A DNA stretch of 64,000 nucleotides from Metabacillus halosaccharovorans (GTDB lineage Bacteria > Bacillota > Bacilli > Bacillales > Bacillaceae). The translations under genes were made by a program, and so were the position numbers. Under the pieces are notes generated by a model that ran no database searches, was not told the origin of the DNA, and saw nothing but the letters and a program-made list of their open reading frames with translations. Shown one piece after another: positions 19,001 to 26,579 of the stretch (position 1 is its first letter; each line of letters begins with the position of its first letter). The stretch spans positions 1,550,001-1,614,000 of the forward strand of contig NZ_KV917372.1 in the NCBI RefSeq assembly GCF_002019635.1, given 5' to 3'.

Positions 19001-19805
19001 CATAGTGAGAACTAATAACATCAATTTCATCTAGTAAATCTTCATGATCAAGAAGAGTTCGACTAATCGTTTTTGTATCACGGTACCCGTCTGCAGCAAC
19101 AAGCTTAATAGCTTTATAGTCTGTCTCATAGTTCGGCTCTTCTTTTATTTTTGTCGTAAAATATTTAAGCCAATCAACTTCATTTCTACCATTATTTTGT
19201 GCTCTTTCATTTTGTGAGATTCCTATATAATCCAACTTGAATCCATATTCATGAAACACTGCATCAATTGTCTTTTTGTACCATTGGTACCGGTTTTCAT
19301 ATTCTTTTTCTGCTGCACCATTCCATGTAAATCTAGGCTCACCCCAACGTAATATTTCCGTTGTAATATCAGGGTTAATAGATTTTGCATCAGCTGCAAA
19401 TTGAAATCCCGCTCCTCTTAATACGTTTGCCGGCTCATCTGCATACCTCACCGTTGCAGGCTCAGTTCCTGATGATGAATTCACATCCGCACCTAACTCC
19501 ACTTTAACATGTGATAAACCAGCACCTGTATCCTTATTAAACAGGAGATTCATCATTTCCCAGTATTTGTTGGGATGTTCTTCTTTATAATCCAGCATCA
19601 AACGTGATGTATTATTAGCTGTTACTGTTCCAAACCCTTTAAATCTATTATATTCATCGACATTATTCCCATCGATTGTGATTGTTTTTGTGGTTACTTC
19701 AGCGTTGGATACTTTTGGGTTACTAGAAATGATGGAACCTATTAGCAGCGAAGCTAATGTTAAAGTACCGACTACTTTTTTTAGTTTTGGTTTTTTCTTG
19801 ACCAT
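16005..19805 (-). CDS. Secreted multidomain GH59-like glycoside hydrolase
   Basis: A 1266-residue exported protein with a signal peptide (residues 1-36: basic start, hydrophobic core, cleavage near SNA-E). Residues 40-525 resemble GH59 galactocerebrosidase/beta-galactosidase: FKGFGTVTANNTSRL, GAGLSHVKVELGAD, DYIGISQNE with putative acid/base Glu200, ISSHYG, and VWVSEG with putative nucleophile Glu297. PWSGFYEV follows. Residues about 550-785 match the GH59 lectin-like sandwich (LYLDGKKIAAY). Residues about 865-970, 995-1105 and 1112-1190 are three related beta-sandwich modules (KFKGTEVRLYGI; NFYGSGIDYLSG; DFKGSGFNLFGA), probably glycan-binding. Residues 1197-1264 form a FIVAR-like helical domain. 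There is no LPXTG anchor. It is the only clearly secreted enzyme in the window. The family call is by eye, so activity on beta-galactose is a guess. Confidence 0.8.
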   Translation of the reverse strand: MVKKKPKLKKVVGTLTLASLLIGSIISSNPKVSNAEVTTKTITIDGNNVDEYNRFKGFGTVTANNTSRLMLDYKEEHPNKYWEMMNLLFNKDTGAGLSHVKVELGADVNSSSGTEPATVRYADEPANVLRGAGFQFAADAKSINPDITTEILRWGEPRFTWNGAAEKEYENRYQWYKKTIDAVFHEYGFKLDYIGISQNERAQNNGRNEVDWLKYFTTKIKEEPNYETDYKAIKLVAADGYRDTKTISRTLLDHEDLLDEIDVISSHYGLTGSNELTELQNKLIDEGKKPKEVWVSEGIAPMINARYRENMEPNYNGLGGKAGIIDVTSRIISVYSWTGAQNNPLNAVSFDFQPSVAAFYEGSAYNPKHLISAYDPWSGFYEVDGGLQGVRHVMNFVGYDDHSTPENERWMYVKGAAFSDGNFFDGGVDVDTSTHNYLTLKDPQTDDYTTVFANNTKETRKYKIKAKNLSGKENAPIYVWETRGPDKGQAYDANWFKNNNVIKPQKGEYEIEVKPYSIVTISTLDNKSKIDDFEYESSPADLSKDKIMSLPYKDDFEYRQYPDDEKGRDYVERRGGTPRYTTDQIGAFEVVKKATKPVTSGSAKRTDLKIPDAKAHGNMLQQKMTPDIIGADWAVWGGTDGSASNSNPNTTIGDHRWVNYKVSYDFLLDTHTPEVEGRSNYALIGVRQVKAGGADSYAPYNARVYRDGTYEILKTGNVVESGKIEKFNNKVWHNLAFEAKENEFTLYLDGKKIAAYIDENSTVMAGRVVLGSGYYETLIDNLRVDPIKGYTYESEKVDSAQGKKYETEEEALNNKDKLNPIGYVGKWSYTQAGYAHFNRTQMTAATDIPVWNGLTVEHGDSTAVQGTLNKVFYSGSWSSNNSNAWTSDGSLEIKFKGTEVRLYGITNPSKGTADIYLDGNLVGEANYLNNSEIHQEVWSSEVLEDTEHTLKVVAKEKYLSFSKVEIETNDPVLSVQKLAPNDLVKITDESLIGNEENTVYAYRKNNTWGSNQTNAWANFNDDPYLFINFYGSGIDYLSGTGDKSLYNFELDGEDMGDFAVDTDTGVRYSVRGLEEKAHTLKVSLKDNEPKETYMDYRGVNIYRTPKVDSPSSSSMIVDFKGSGFNLFGATPDAVIDVYVDDQLIDENVRIFSKGDRQTSYQIRGFKDKKHTAKVVVKGGTFVLDGIDIINGKNKVEVNKEKLQLLYEEHVDKEQKNYTKESWKIFHKAFMNAKKVLKNPQVTTDQVAESRFMLIEAAEGLIEKINE

Positions 19806-19927
19806 TTTTTATCATCTTCCTTTCTTAATCTTGTATTCTAGGAACAATGTACTGATAAATGGAAGTAACAGCTAATACAAACAACCTCCTCCATCTTTAG
19901 AGTATCTTTTTTCAATCTTTCTTTTTC

Positions 19928-19938
19928 TCACCTCCTTT
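19928..19938 (-). promoter_or_regulatory. STAB-SD-like mRNA 5' stabiliser candidate
   Basis: On the minus strand AAAGGAGGTGA is an almost ideal anti-16S match, yet no well-spaced start codon follows. The GH59-like ATG is 123 bases downstream with its own site (AAAGGAAG). Unused strong sites in leaders are known to stabilise mRNA by 30S binding, as in cry3Aa of B. thuringiensis. A leader peptide from the TTG at 19915 is the alternative. Confidence 0.4.
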
Positions 19939-20115
19939 AAATAGAATTTAGAGTTATCGATTTAGTTACCAGGAATCATTAATTTGTTTGAATAATAAAT
20001 TTCTGTTAGTTATCACCGGGGAAATTGCCTATATTACTAGAAGCAATATTTAGTAGATAAAGGGGTGTAATAATTGCCTAGGTATTTAATGATATCTTTT
20101 TGATCATCAATATTG

Positions 20116-20130
20116 TTGATAGCGTTTTCA
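20116..20130 (+). promoter_or_regulatory. cre-like site upstream of GH59-like gene
   Basis: TTGATAGCGTTTTCA differs from WTGNAANCGNWNNCW at one fixed position. It lies about 310 bases before the ATG and about 180 before the STAB-SD-like element, where it could repress this costly secreted enzyme when better sugars are present. Confidence 0.55.
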
Positions 20131-20348
20131 TTATTGCATATTTACTTAGGTTTTCCATACAATTATCTTGACAGTATTTAGTGATTTTTTTACTTCTTAC
20201 TTTTAAAAAGTTGTTCAGAAAACGGAACGTAGTAAAGAATTCATTTATCAAATAGTCACGACTTTTCTTGAATTTTATACATCTTTTTGATATACCTAAT
20301 CTACTTTGACGACTACTATTATTTACTTAATAAGTTTTCAACAAGAAA

Positions 20349-20376
20349 AGAGGGTTCTCTTTTACGAGAACCCTCT
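20349..20376 (-). terminator. Terminator after the GH78 gene
   Basis: A perfect 11-bp stem (AGAGGGTTCTC at 20349-20359 with its complement at 20366-20376) and a 6-base loop, 48 bases beyond the rhamnosidase stop codon. The following T-tract is modest (TTTCTTGTT). Confidence 0.8.
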
Positions 20377-20424
20377 GAGTTATCTTTGAAATATATGTTA
20401 TCCAATCTATCAAGTTTTCTTTAG

Positions 20425-23130
20425 TTAACTTTCTTTATAAACAAAACGATAAGAACCAGACCCAACTGTTACTTTTACTTCACCATCAAATTGACTTAAT
20501 TCAAAGAGCCCTTCTGAAATTCCTAATTCTTTACCAGACTCTTTTATGTCTCCAATTCTAGCATTAGGTAAAGTAATATTTGCCGTTGTGTTAGCTGGTA
20601 CTTCAACTTCAATAGTCATTTCATTGTTGTTAATACTCCAAGAAGATACAATTTTTCCATACATCGAATGATGCATAGCTCTCGCAAAAGTAATTTCTCC
20701 GGAACCAAACCTTGGATGAATACTAATTTGTTTATAAGCTGACTCTGTTTCAACTAAGTCTAACCCAGCTATATATCTGTACATCCAGTCTCCTATTGCA
20801 CCGTATGCATAATGATTGAACGAGTTCATATCATCACTCCAGAATGAACCGTCCTCTTTAATTCCGTCCCAATGTTCCCAGATTGTCGTTGCACCTTTTT
20901 TAATTGAGTACAACCAAGAAGGGTATGTTTCTTGGAGAAGGAGCTTTTCTGCTGTACTGTGATATCCATTTTCTGATAATGCAATGCAAAGGTATGGTGT
21001 ACCAACGAAACCTGTTGTTAGATGATAATCATTTTTCACAACAAGATCATTGAGGTCATATGCGATTTGCTTTCGAACATCTCCCTCAACTAATTCAAAC
21101 ATTAGTGGGAGAATGTTAGCAGTTTGCGTTTGAGCAATCACTTGATTGGTTTCAGTAATATATGTCTGGTTAAAATTAGCGATAATGCCGTTTAACAATT
21201 TACTATAAAATTCAAAATCCTCTTGTTTTTCAAGAACAGATGCAGTATCCCTGAGAATTCGAGTTGAAAGGGCGTAATAAGCTGTCGCAACCATATGTTC
21301 CGGGGTTGCCCCAAAATAACTGTCCTCTTCAGCATCCAAAGCAAGCCAATCACCAAAATGAAATCCTGTATCCCATAAAAACTCATCTTTCCCTTGAACT
21401 CGAATAAAATCCACCCATGATTTCATACTCTCATATTGCTCGGATAAAAGACGTTTATCGCCATAAGAAAGGTAAAGAGTCCACGGACAAACAGTTGCCG
21501 CATCCCCCCAGGCAGATGAAGTATAGGATTCATCTCCCCACAATGTGGAAATATAGTCTTTCAGTGCATTTGGAATTACGAAAGGTACAGAGCCATTAGA
21601 CCTTTGATCAGCTTTTAAATCTCTAAGCCACTTAGTAAAAAATGGACCACCCTGATAATTGAATAATGCTGTTCGAATAAAAATTTGAGCATCCCCTGTC
21701 CAACCGAGTCTTTCATCTCGCTGTGGACAGTCTGTAGGTACGTCGACGAAGTTTCCTCTTTGTCCCCACACAATATTTTGTTGAAGTTTGTTTACCATTT
21801 CATTTGAGCATTCAAATTCTCCTGTAAGCTCCATATCTGAATGAATGACTTCACCAATAAAGTTTTCAAGTGGTAGACCATTTTCTTGATTAGGATATCC
21901 TTCTACTTTTACATAGCGAAATCCTTGGAAGGTAAAATAAGGTGCATATATTTCCTTTCCTTCCCCTTTGGTCGTGTATTCTACAAGTTGATCTGCTTTT
22001 CGAAGATTACCAAAATAAATATTTCCGTCTTTATCAAGTACCTCAGCGTGCTTTAACACGATTTTTGTCCCTTTTGGAGCAGATACGGTTATTCTCATTC
22101 GACCAACCATGTTTTGCCCCATATCTAAAACAGTGTCCCCAGATGGAGTAACAAACGTTGATACCGGATGAATTTTTTCAGTTACACGTGCAGGCCAATT
22201 CTCCTGGGCTACTAAATGATTGACAGGTAAGTTGTGAACAATTACTCCATTCCAATTCGTATCATCATAGCCTGAACCATTCCAGCCAGTTTTTTCAAGA
22301 CGGGCATCATATCTTTCACCGTCGTATAATTCAGACATTAATATTGGTCCAGTTGATGCCTTCCATGTTGTATCTGTCCCTATCCTTTCTTCTGTGCCAT
22401 CTTCATATCGAACATGAAGCTGAAGCAATGCAGCACGTCTATCTCCATAAATGTGGCGCTTTTCAAGCCAAGTTAAATTTCCTTTATACCAACCGTCTGC
22501 TAAAGCTATTCCTAGTACGTTCGATCCCTCAACAAGTTGGTTCGTTACGTCATATGTCTGGTATTGAAGTCTCGTATCATAACTTGTCCACCCTGGAGTC
22601 AGCAATTCATCACCAACTCTTTCCCCGTTTAATGACAGTTCATATAGACCAGCACTCGTTGCATATATTCGCGCAGACTCTATATTTCCCTTTGCATCAA
22701 ACTCTTTTCTTAGGAGAAACACCTGCTCTAATAATGGATCCAATTCATCTGGATTTGGTGTTATCCATTTTGCTTCCCATTCATCAGAATTTAATAATGC
22801 TGTTTCCCACCAAGCTATTTCACTCCAATCAGACTCTCCGCCAAAATGATCCCAAATCTTTACTCTGTAATAATATCTTGTTCTTGACTTTAATTCCGGC
22901 CCTTTATATTCGATATGAATGGATTGATCAGATTCTACTCGCCCTGTATCCCATATAGGGTTTACAAAGTTTCCCTTTAAAAGAGAAACTTGTATTTGAT
23001 AAGCTTGCTGAATCATTCCACGACGATCAGCTTCAATCACCCAGCTGACTCTCGGTTTTTTTATATCTAATCCTAGTGGATTTTTTTTGTATTCGCATTT
23101 TATTTCTTTTATTCTTAGAGTAGTAGTCAT
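20425..23130 (-). CDS. GH78 alpha-L-rhamnosidase
   Basis: A 901-residue enzyme with the full GH78 layout: N-terminal Bac_rhamnosid_N fibronectin-like domain (NPLGLDIKKPRVSWV), then beta-sandwich domains (YATSAGLYELSLNG, PGWTSYDTRLQYQTYDVT). The alpha/alpha barrel carries DVPTDCPQRDERLGWTGDAQ, and TTIWEHWDGIKEDGSFW and FNHYAYGAIGDWMY contribute acidic residues to the active site. It inverts and releases terminal alpha-L-rhamnose. There is no signal peptide, so it acts on imported oligosaccharides and feeds the rha genes. I chose the ATG at 23128-23130, eight bases after GGGAGGGG. A longer frame from 23268 has no such site. It is the last gene of the SBP-permease-permease-GH78 operon. Confidence 0.94.
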   Translation of the reverse strand: MTTTLRIKEIKCEYKKNPLGLDIKKPRVSWVIEADRRGMIQQAYQIQVSLLKGNFVNPIWDTGRVESDQSIHIEYKGPELKSRTRYYYRVKIWDHFGGESDWSEIAWWETALLNSDEWEAKWITPNPDELDPLLEQVFLLRKEFDAKGNIESARIYATSAGLYELSLNGERVGDELLTPGWTSYDTRLQYQTYDVTNQLVEGSNVLGIALADGWYKGNLTWLEKRHIYGDRRAALLQLHVRYEDGTEERIGTDTTWKASTGPILMSELYDGERYDARLEKTGWNGSGYDDTNWNGVIVHNLPVNHLVAQENWPARVTEKIHPVSTFVTPSGDTVLDMGQNMVGRMRITVSAPKGTKIVLKHAEVLDKDGNIYFGNLRKADQLVEYTTKGEGKEIYAPYFTFQGFRYVKVEGYPNQENGLPLENFIGEVIHSDMELTGEFECSNEMVNKLQQNIVWGQRGNFVDVPTDCPQRDERLGWTGDAQIFIRTALFNYQGGPFFTKWLRDLKADQRSNGSVPFVIPNALKDYISTLWGDESYTSSAWGDAATVCPWTLYLSYGDKRLLSEQYESMKSWVDFIRVQGKDEFLWDTGFHFGDWLALDAEEDSYFGATPEHMVATAYYALSTRILRDTASVLEKQEDFEFYSKLLNGIIANFNQTYITETNQVIAQTQTANILPLMFELVEGDVRKQIAYDLNDLVVKNDYHLTTGFVGTPYLCIALSENGYHSTAEKLLLQETYPSWLYSIKKGATTIWEHWDGIKEDGSFWSDDMNSFNHYAYGAIGDWMYRYIAGLDLVETESAYKQISIHPRFGSGEITFARAMHHSMYGKIVSSWSINNNEMTIEVEVPANTTANITLPNARIGDIKESGKELGISEGLFELSQFDGEVKVTVGSGSYRFVYKES

Positions 23131-23281
23131 GTATTTTTCCCCTCCCATATAATCAAAAAATCGCAAATCAATTTTTACTGGTAGCCTTTTTATATAAAAA
23201 CCACCAGTATCCTTTTTATCATTGCAATCGATCAATGATATGTACTGATGGTTTATATTTTTAATCATCCTTTTTCTCGAT

Positions 23282-24130
23282 TTATCCCTTTACTGCTCCG
23301 CTTGTCATACCTTTCATAACAAGTTTATTAAGGAATAAATACAATAGAAGTGTTGGAACAACCGCTAAGGAGATTGAAGCAAAAATTGGACCCCATTGCT
23401 TTTGCCCATATTCTCCAGTAAAGGAAATCAAACCGGTTTGTAATGTTCTAAGGTCTGTATCACTAATAAATGTCATCGCAAATATCAAATCATTCCAAAC
23501 AAAGAAGAATTGCACAAGTGCTACTGTTACAATTGCATTTGATACGATTGGAATGGCGATTTTAAAGAAAACTTGATAAATACTTGCTCCATCCATAACC
23601 GCTGACTCTATAACTTCATTTGGCAATGCTTTGAAGTAGCTGGAGAACATTAAGATCGTTAATGGTAATCCAAACGTTGTATACACAAGAATAAGTGACC
23701 ATATGCTATTTAATAGCCCTACATTAAAAAAGATTGTAAATAAAGGTAGGAGTACAATTTGTACAGGAACCATGATTCCTGCCGTAAACAATAGCATAAC
23801 ACCTTTATTCCATTTCCATCTCATTTTCTCAATTGCAAATGCAGCACCTGCTCCAAAAAAGATAATTAAAAACAATGATGGAAATGTAGCTAAAATACTA
23901 TTTTTAAAGTATGTGCCCATGTTGCCCACATTCCAAGCATCCGTAAAGTTTTGCCAGTGGAATCCCTCAGGCAGTGCATACATTGGATTAAGAGTAAATT
24001 CATCTGGTGCTTTAAATGAAGAAAGAAGCAACCAAACAATCGGATAAACCTCGACTAGTAATAAAATAAATATAGCGAATTTCCCTATTAGCATACCAAT
24101 GCTAGTAGATTTTGTTTCTAAGGTATTCAC
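23282..24130 (-). CDS. Carbohydrate ABC transporter permease (MalG type)
   Basis: A 282-residue CUT1 permease with about six helices. The EAA loop reads EVIESAVMDGASIYQVFFKIAIPIVSNA (residues about 172-199), and the C-terminus is GMTSGAVKG. It begins with GTG after AAAGGAGGGA. It lies 18 bases downstream of the partner permease and 151 bases upstream of the GH78 gene. It imports oligosaccharides that the neighbouring rhamnosidase can process. Confidence 0.92.
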   Translation of the reverse strand: MNTLETKSTSIGMLIGKFAIFILLLVEVYPIVWLLLSSFKAPDEFTLNPMYALPEGFHWQNFTDAWNVGNMGTYFKNSILATFPSLFLIIFFGAGAAFAIEKMRWKWNKGVMLLFTAGIMVPVQIVLLPLFTIFFNVGLLNSIWSLILVYTTFGLPLTILMFSSYFKALPNEVIESAVMDGASIYQVFFKIAIPIVSNAIVTVALVQFFFVWNDLIFAMTFISDTDLRTLQTGLISFTGEYGQKQWGPIFASISLAVVPTLLLYLFLNKLVMKGMTSGAVKG

Positions 24131-24148
24131 GCTAATCCCTCCTTTATG

Positions 24149-25033
24149 TTATGCCGCGTCATTTCTTGCAAATTTGTAAACAATTAATGTAATAAGAAGA
24201 GAGAAGATTAATAGAAATACAGCTACTGTACTTCCATATCCATATTGGTTATATACAAACGCATTGTTATACATATAAATCGATAATGTAGTCGTACTAT
24301 TACCTGGTCCACCATTTGTCAATGCTACAGCAGACTCAAATACTTTCAACGTTCCATTTAAACTAAAAATAATAGATGAAATTAATACTGGCTTTAGTAG
24401 AGGTAAAACAACAAACTGTGTCAATTTCCACCCTTTAGCACCATCCAATTTAGCTGCCTCCAGAACATCTTCAGGAATATCTACTAAGCCTGCAAAAAGG
24501 ATAACGGCGTAAAATCCAATAGCTTTCCAGATATCCATTATGATTAGAACCCAGAATGCGGTATCCCCTTGACCCAGCCATGGTTGAATAAACATGTCCA
24601 GGTGTAAGAAATTAAGCAAACTGTTGACCAATCCCATTTGAGGAGCAATTTCGAAGAGTTTTGAGAACAATTGAGAGACTGCTACTGCAGGGAGAACAAC
24701 AGGGAAGAAGATAAGTGTTCGAATTAATGTAGAGTAACGCTTAATATAAAACGCAAATAAGAGCGCAAGACCAAGTCCAAAAATGATTTGTCCTGCCGAA
24801 ACAAAGACTGTGTATTTTAATGTAATCCCTAGACTTGTTAAAAAGTCTGGATCCTTGAATAAATGAAGGTAGTTATCTAACCCAACAAATTCAAATCCAC
24901 TTATTAGTGATCCTTCGTAAAAAGTATAGACTGTTGACCACACAGTTGGAATGACTAGTATAGCTGTATAGATTAGTAGTGCAGGACCAACAAATAATAA
25001 TATGGCTTTTGGGTCTCTTAAGATTTTCTCCAT
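24149..25033 (-). CDS. Carbohydrate ABC transporter permease (MalF/UgpA type)
   Basis: A 294-residue CUT1 permease. It shows PALLIYTAILVIPTVWS as the first helix, an EAA loop at EDVLEAAKLDGAKGWKLTQFVVLPLLKP, and LTNGGPGNSTTTLSIYMYNNAF. I chose the ATG at 25031-25033 after TTAGGAG. An upstream ATG at 25099 would add an atypical 22-residue polar N-terminus. It partners with the permease at 23282-24130, and again no ATPase gene is present. Confidence 0.9.
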   Translation of the reverse strand: MEKILRDPKAILLFVGPALLIYTAILVIPTVWSTVYTFYEGSLISGFEFVGLDNYLHLFKDPDFLTSLGITLKYTVFVSAGQIIFGLGLALLFAFYIKRYSTLIRTLIFFPVVLPAVAVSQLFSKLFEIAPQMGLVNSLLNFLHLDMFIQPWLGQGDTAFWVLIIMDIWKAIGFYAVILFAGLVDIPEDVLEAAKLDGAKGWKLTQFVVLPLLKPVLISSIIFSLNGTLKVFESAVALTNGGPGNSTTTLSIYMYNNAFVYNQYGYGSTVAVFLLIFSLLITLIVYKFARNDAA

Positions 25034-25102
25034 GCTGTTTTCACTCCTAACAACTTTAAGGTAACAGGAAGGGGTCATATCTGAACCCTTCCTTGTCATT
25101 TC

Positions 25103-26398
25103 TTACTTAGCACTTTTTAAAGACTTTTCTAGGTTGCTTACATATTCTTCAGGAGTAATTCCTTCATTTAGTAAGTTTTGTGCACCATCTTCAGCAACTG
25201 TTTTTGATTTTGGATCAAAGTATCCTTCGAACCAAAGAGCAGTGTTCTCAACGCTTTCAATTTTTTCAAGTGTTGTTTTTGTTAATGGACTAACATCCTC
25301 AGGCATGTTTTCAACTTTGAATCCAGAAATTAAACCTCGCTCTGAAATCGCTTTTTCTCCGTAGTTACTGAAAACTTCCTTCATCCATTCTCCAACTTGT
25401 TCATCGTATTTTTGTTTAGAGAATGAAAGTGTTAAACCAGCATTCATTGAATAATCGTTGATTGTTCCTTTTCCACCTTCTACAAGTGGAATATTGAAGA
25501 ATCCAATATTATCAATACCAATTTTGTTTACATTTTCATCGTTAAATTCGTTAAGTGCCCAGCTACCCATGTAGTACATTGCTGCATTTCCTTGTAAGAA
25601 TGTATTACTTGCTGTATCGTAGTCAATCGTATTTACGCCTTGACCAAAATACCCTTTTACATTCATATCTTGAACGATTTTTGCTGCTTCAACAAAGCCT
25701 TTATCTTTAATGCTTAATTCTCCATCTCTTACTTGCTTCATAGCGTCCGCACCATAATAACGGATAACATATCCATTGATTAAACGAGTAATCGGAAACT
25801 TCTCCTTACCTGCTACTGCAAATGGTTGAATTCCTTTTTCCTTAAACTTCTCACTAACAGCCATCATTTCTTCCCATGTAGTAGGAACTTCCAAGTTGTT
25901 TTCTTCAAATAATTGTTTGTTATACCAAAAACCTTCAATATTTAACTCTACAGGTAAAGCATAAAGCCCTCGGTCACCACTTAAACTCTTTAATAAATCA
26001 ACAGCACCTGGATTTAATCTGTCATAGATTCCTAGGTCCGTAAATGTTTTTTCAAGATCAAGCACTTGCTCGTTATCAATCATATCTCCCAGCTGATTTG
26101 ATTCGTATTTAAAAAGTTCAGGCAAATCATTACTAGCTGTTAATAGCTGAATTTTTTGCATTAGATTCGTTTGTAATACTGTTTCTAATTCAATGTTTGC
26201 TTCTGTATTTTCCTCAGTAAGCCCCATGATGATGCTTGCATCTGATTCATCGGCAGTATCTTCAGAAATAAATTTCATCGTGTTGTCACCATCTTCACTG
26301 CCTGAAGCGCCTTCATTATTTTTACCACCGCTACATCCTACTACTGAAAAAATCAGTATGATAGAAAGTAGGCTTATCAATAAATTTTTCTTCATCAT
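25103..26398 (-). CDS. Sugar ABC transporter solute-binding lipoprotein
   Basis: A 431-residue family 1 solute-binding protein. Its signal peptide ends in a lipobox (VVGC followed by SGG), giving a lipid-anchored protein. The binding domain includes VPTTWEEMMAVSEKFKEKGIQPFAVAG and AAMYYMGSWALNEF, typical of oligosaccharide binders of CUT1 importers. The ATG at 26396-26398 follows GAGGGGG at good spacing. It is the first gene of the importer-GH78 operon, preceded by overlapping cre-like sites and CTGAAAAA repeats (26462-26515). Confidence 0.92.
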   Translation of the reverse strand: MMKKNLLISLLSIILIFSVVGCSGGKNNEGASGSEDGDNTMKFISEDTADESDASIIMGLTEENTEANIELETVLQTNLMQKIQLLTASNDLPELFKYESNQLGDMIDNEQVLDLEKTFTDLGIYDRLNPGAVDLLKSLSGDRGLYALPVELNIEGFWYNKQLFEENNLEVPTTWEEMMAVSEKFKEKGIQPFAVAGKEKFPITRLINGYVIRYYGADAMKQVRDGELSIKDKGFVEAAKIVQDMNVKGYFGQGVNTIDYDTASNTFLQGNAAMYYMGSWALNEFNDENVNKIGIDNIGFFNIPLVEGGKGTINDYSMNAGLTLSFSKQKYDEQVGEWMKEVFSNYGEKAISERGLISGFKVENMPEDVSPLTKTTLEKIESVENTALWFEGYFDPKSKTVAEDGAQNLLNEGITPEEYVSNLEKSLKSAK

Positions 26399-26461
26399 AA
26401 AATCCCCCTCTATCTTCATGTTCTTTAGGACTACTTTGTCCTTGCTTTTTATTCTATCTCT

Positions 26462-26486
26462 TTGAAAACGCTTGTGTAAGCGCTTG
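26462..26486. promoter_or_regulatory. Overlapping cre-like sites upstream of importer-GH78 operon
   Basis: TTGAAAACGCTTG and GTGTAAGCGCTTGAT overlap in tandem. Each keeps the cre core (AANCG with the TG box) but has two mismatches to WTGNAANCGNWNNCW. They lie about 65-90 bases upstream of the binding-protein start, where CcpA could act on the importer-rhamnosidase operon. Confidence 0.45.
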
Positions 26487-26515
26487 ATTTTTCAGATAAT
26501 GTCCGTTTTTTTCAG
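26487..26515 (-). promoter_or_regulatory. CTGAAAAA direct repeats, candidate response-regulator operator
   Basis: On the minus strand CTGAAAAAA and CTGAAAAAT are repeated 20 bp apart, directly upstream of the cre-like sites. Almost the same motif (CTGTAAAAAG twice, 21 bp apart) precedes the divergent GPH symporter gene at 30063-30093. Two-turn spacing of direct repeats is what a two-domain AraC-type regulator such as the neighbouring YesN-like protein would need. Confidence 0.45.
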
Positions 26516-26551
26516 TTAATTCTTAAATATTAGTTATAAAAAATGTAAAAA

Positions 26552-26578
26552 GAGCACACGGAATAAGCCCGCTTGCCC
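26552..26578 (-). terminator. Terminator after the response regulator gene
   Basis: On the minus strand GGGCAAGCGG and CCGTGTGCTC form an imperfect GC-rich stem followed by TTTTTAC, immediately after the stop codon. It separates the sensor-regulator genes from the importer operon. Confidence 0.6.
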
Positions 26579-26579
26579 T

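Larger units (their letters stand above)
19806..20424. other. 619-base leader/promoter region of the GH59-like gene
   Basis: There is no protein gene that I can support. From right to left it holds the GH78 terminator (20349-20376), a cre site (20116-20130), an unspecified promoter, and a long leader with a full-strength ribosome binding sequence 123 bases before the ATG (19928-19938). A second GGAGGAGG lies at 19885-19892. Very short frames follow these sequences (for example a 25-residue frame from the TTG at 19915), but none looks convincing. Confidence 0.5.

Noticed and set aside
19885-19915. Short leader peptides before the GH59-like gene
   Set aside because: Start codons are spaced poorly from both strong ribosome sites and the peptides show no attenuator layout. 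Kept only as an alternative to the stabiliser idea.
22344-22958. A 204-residue plus-strand open frame
   Set aside because: It is antisense to the GH78 rhamnosidase gene, has no family features, and is a shadow of that gene's codon use.
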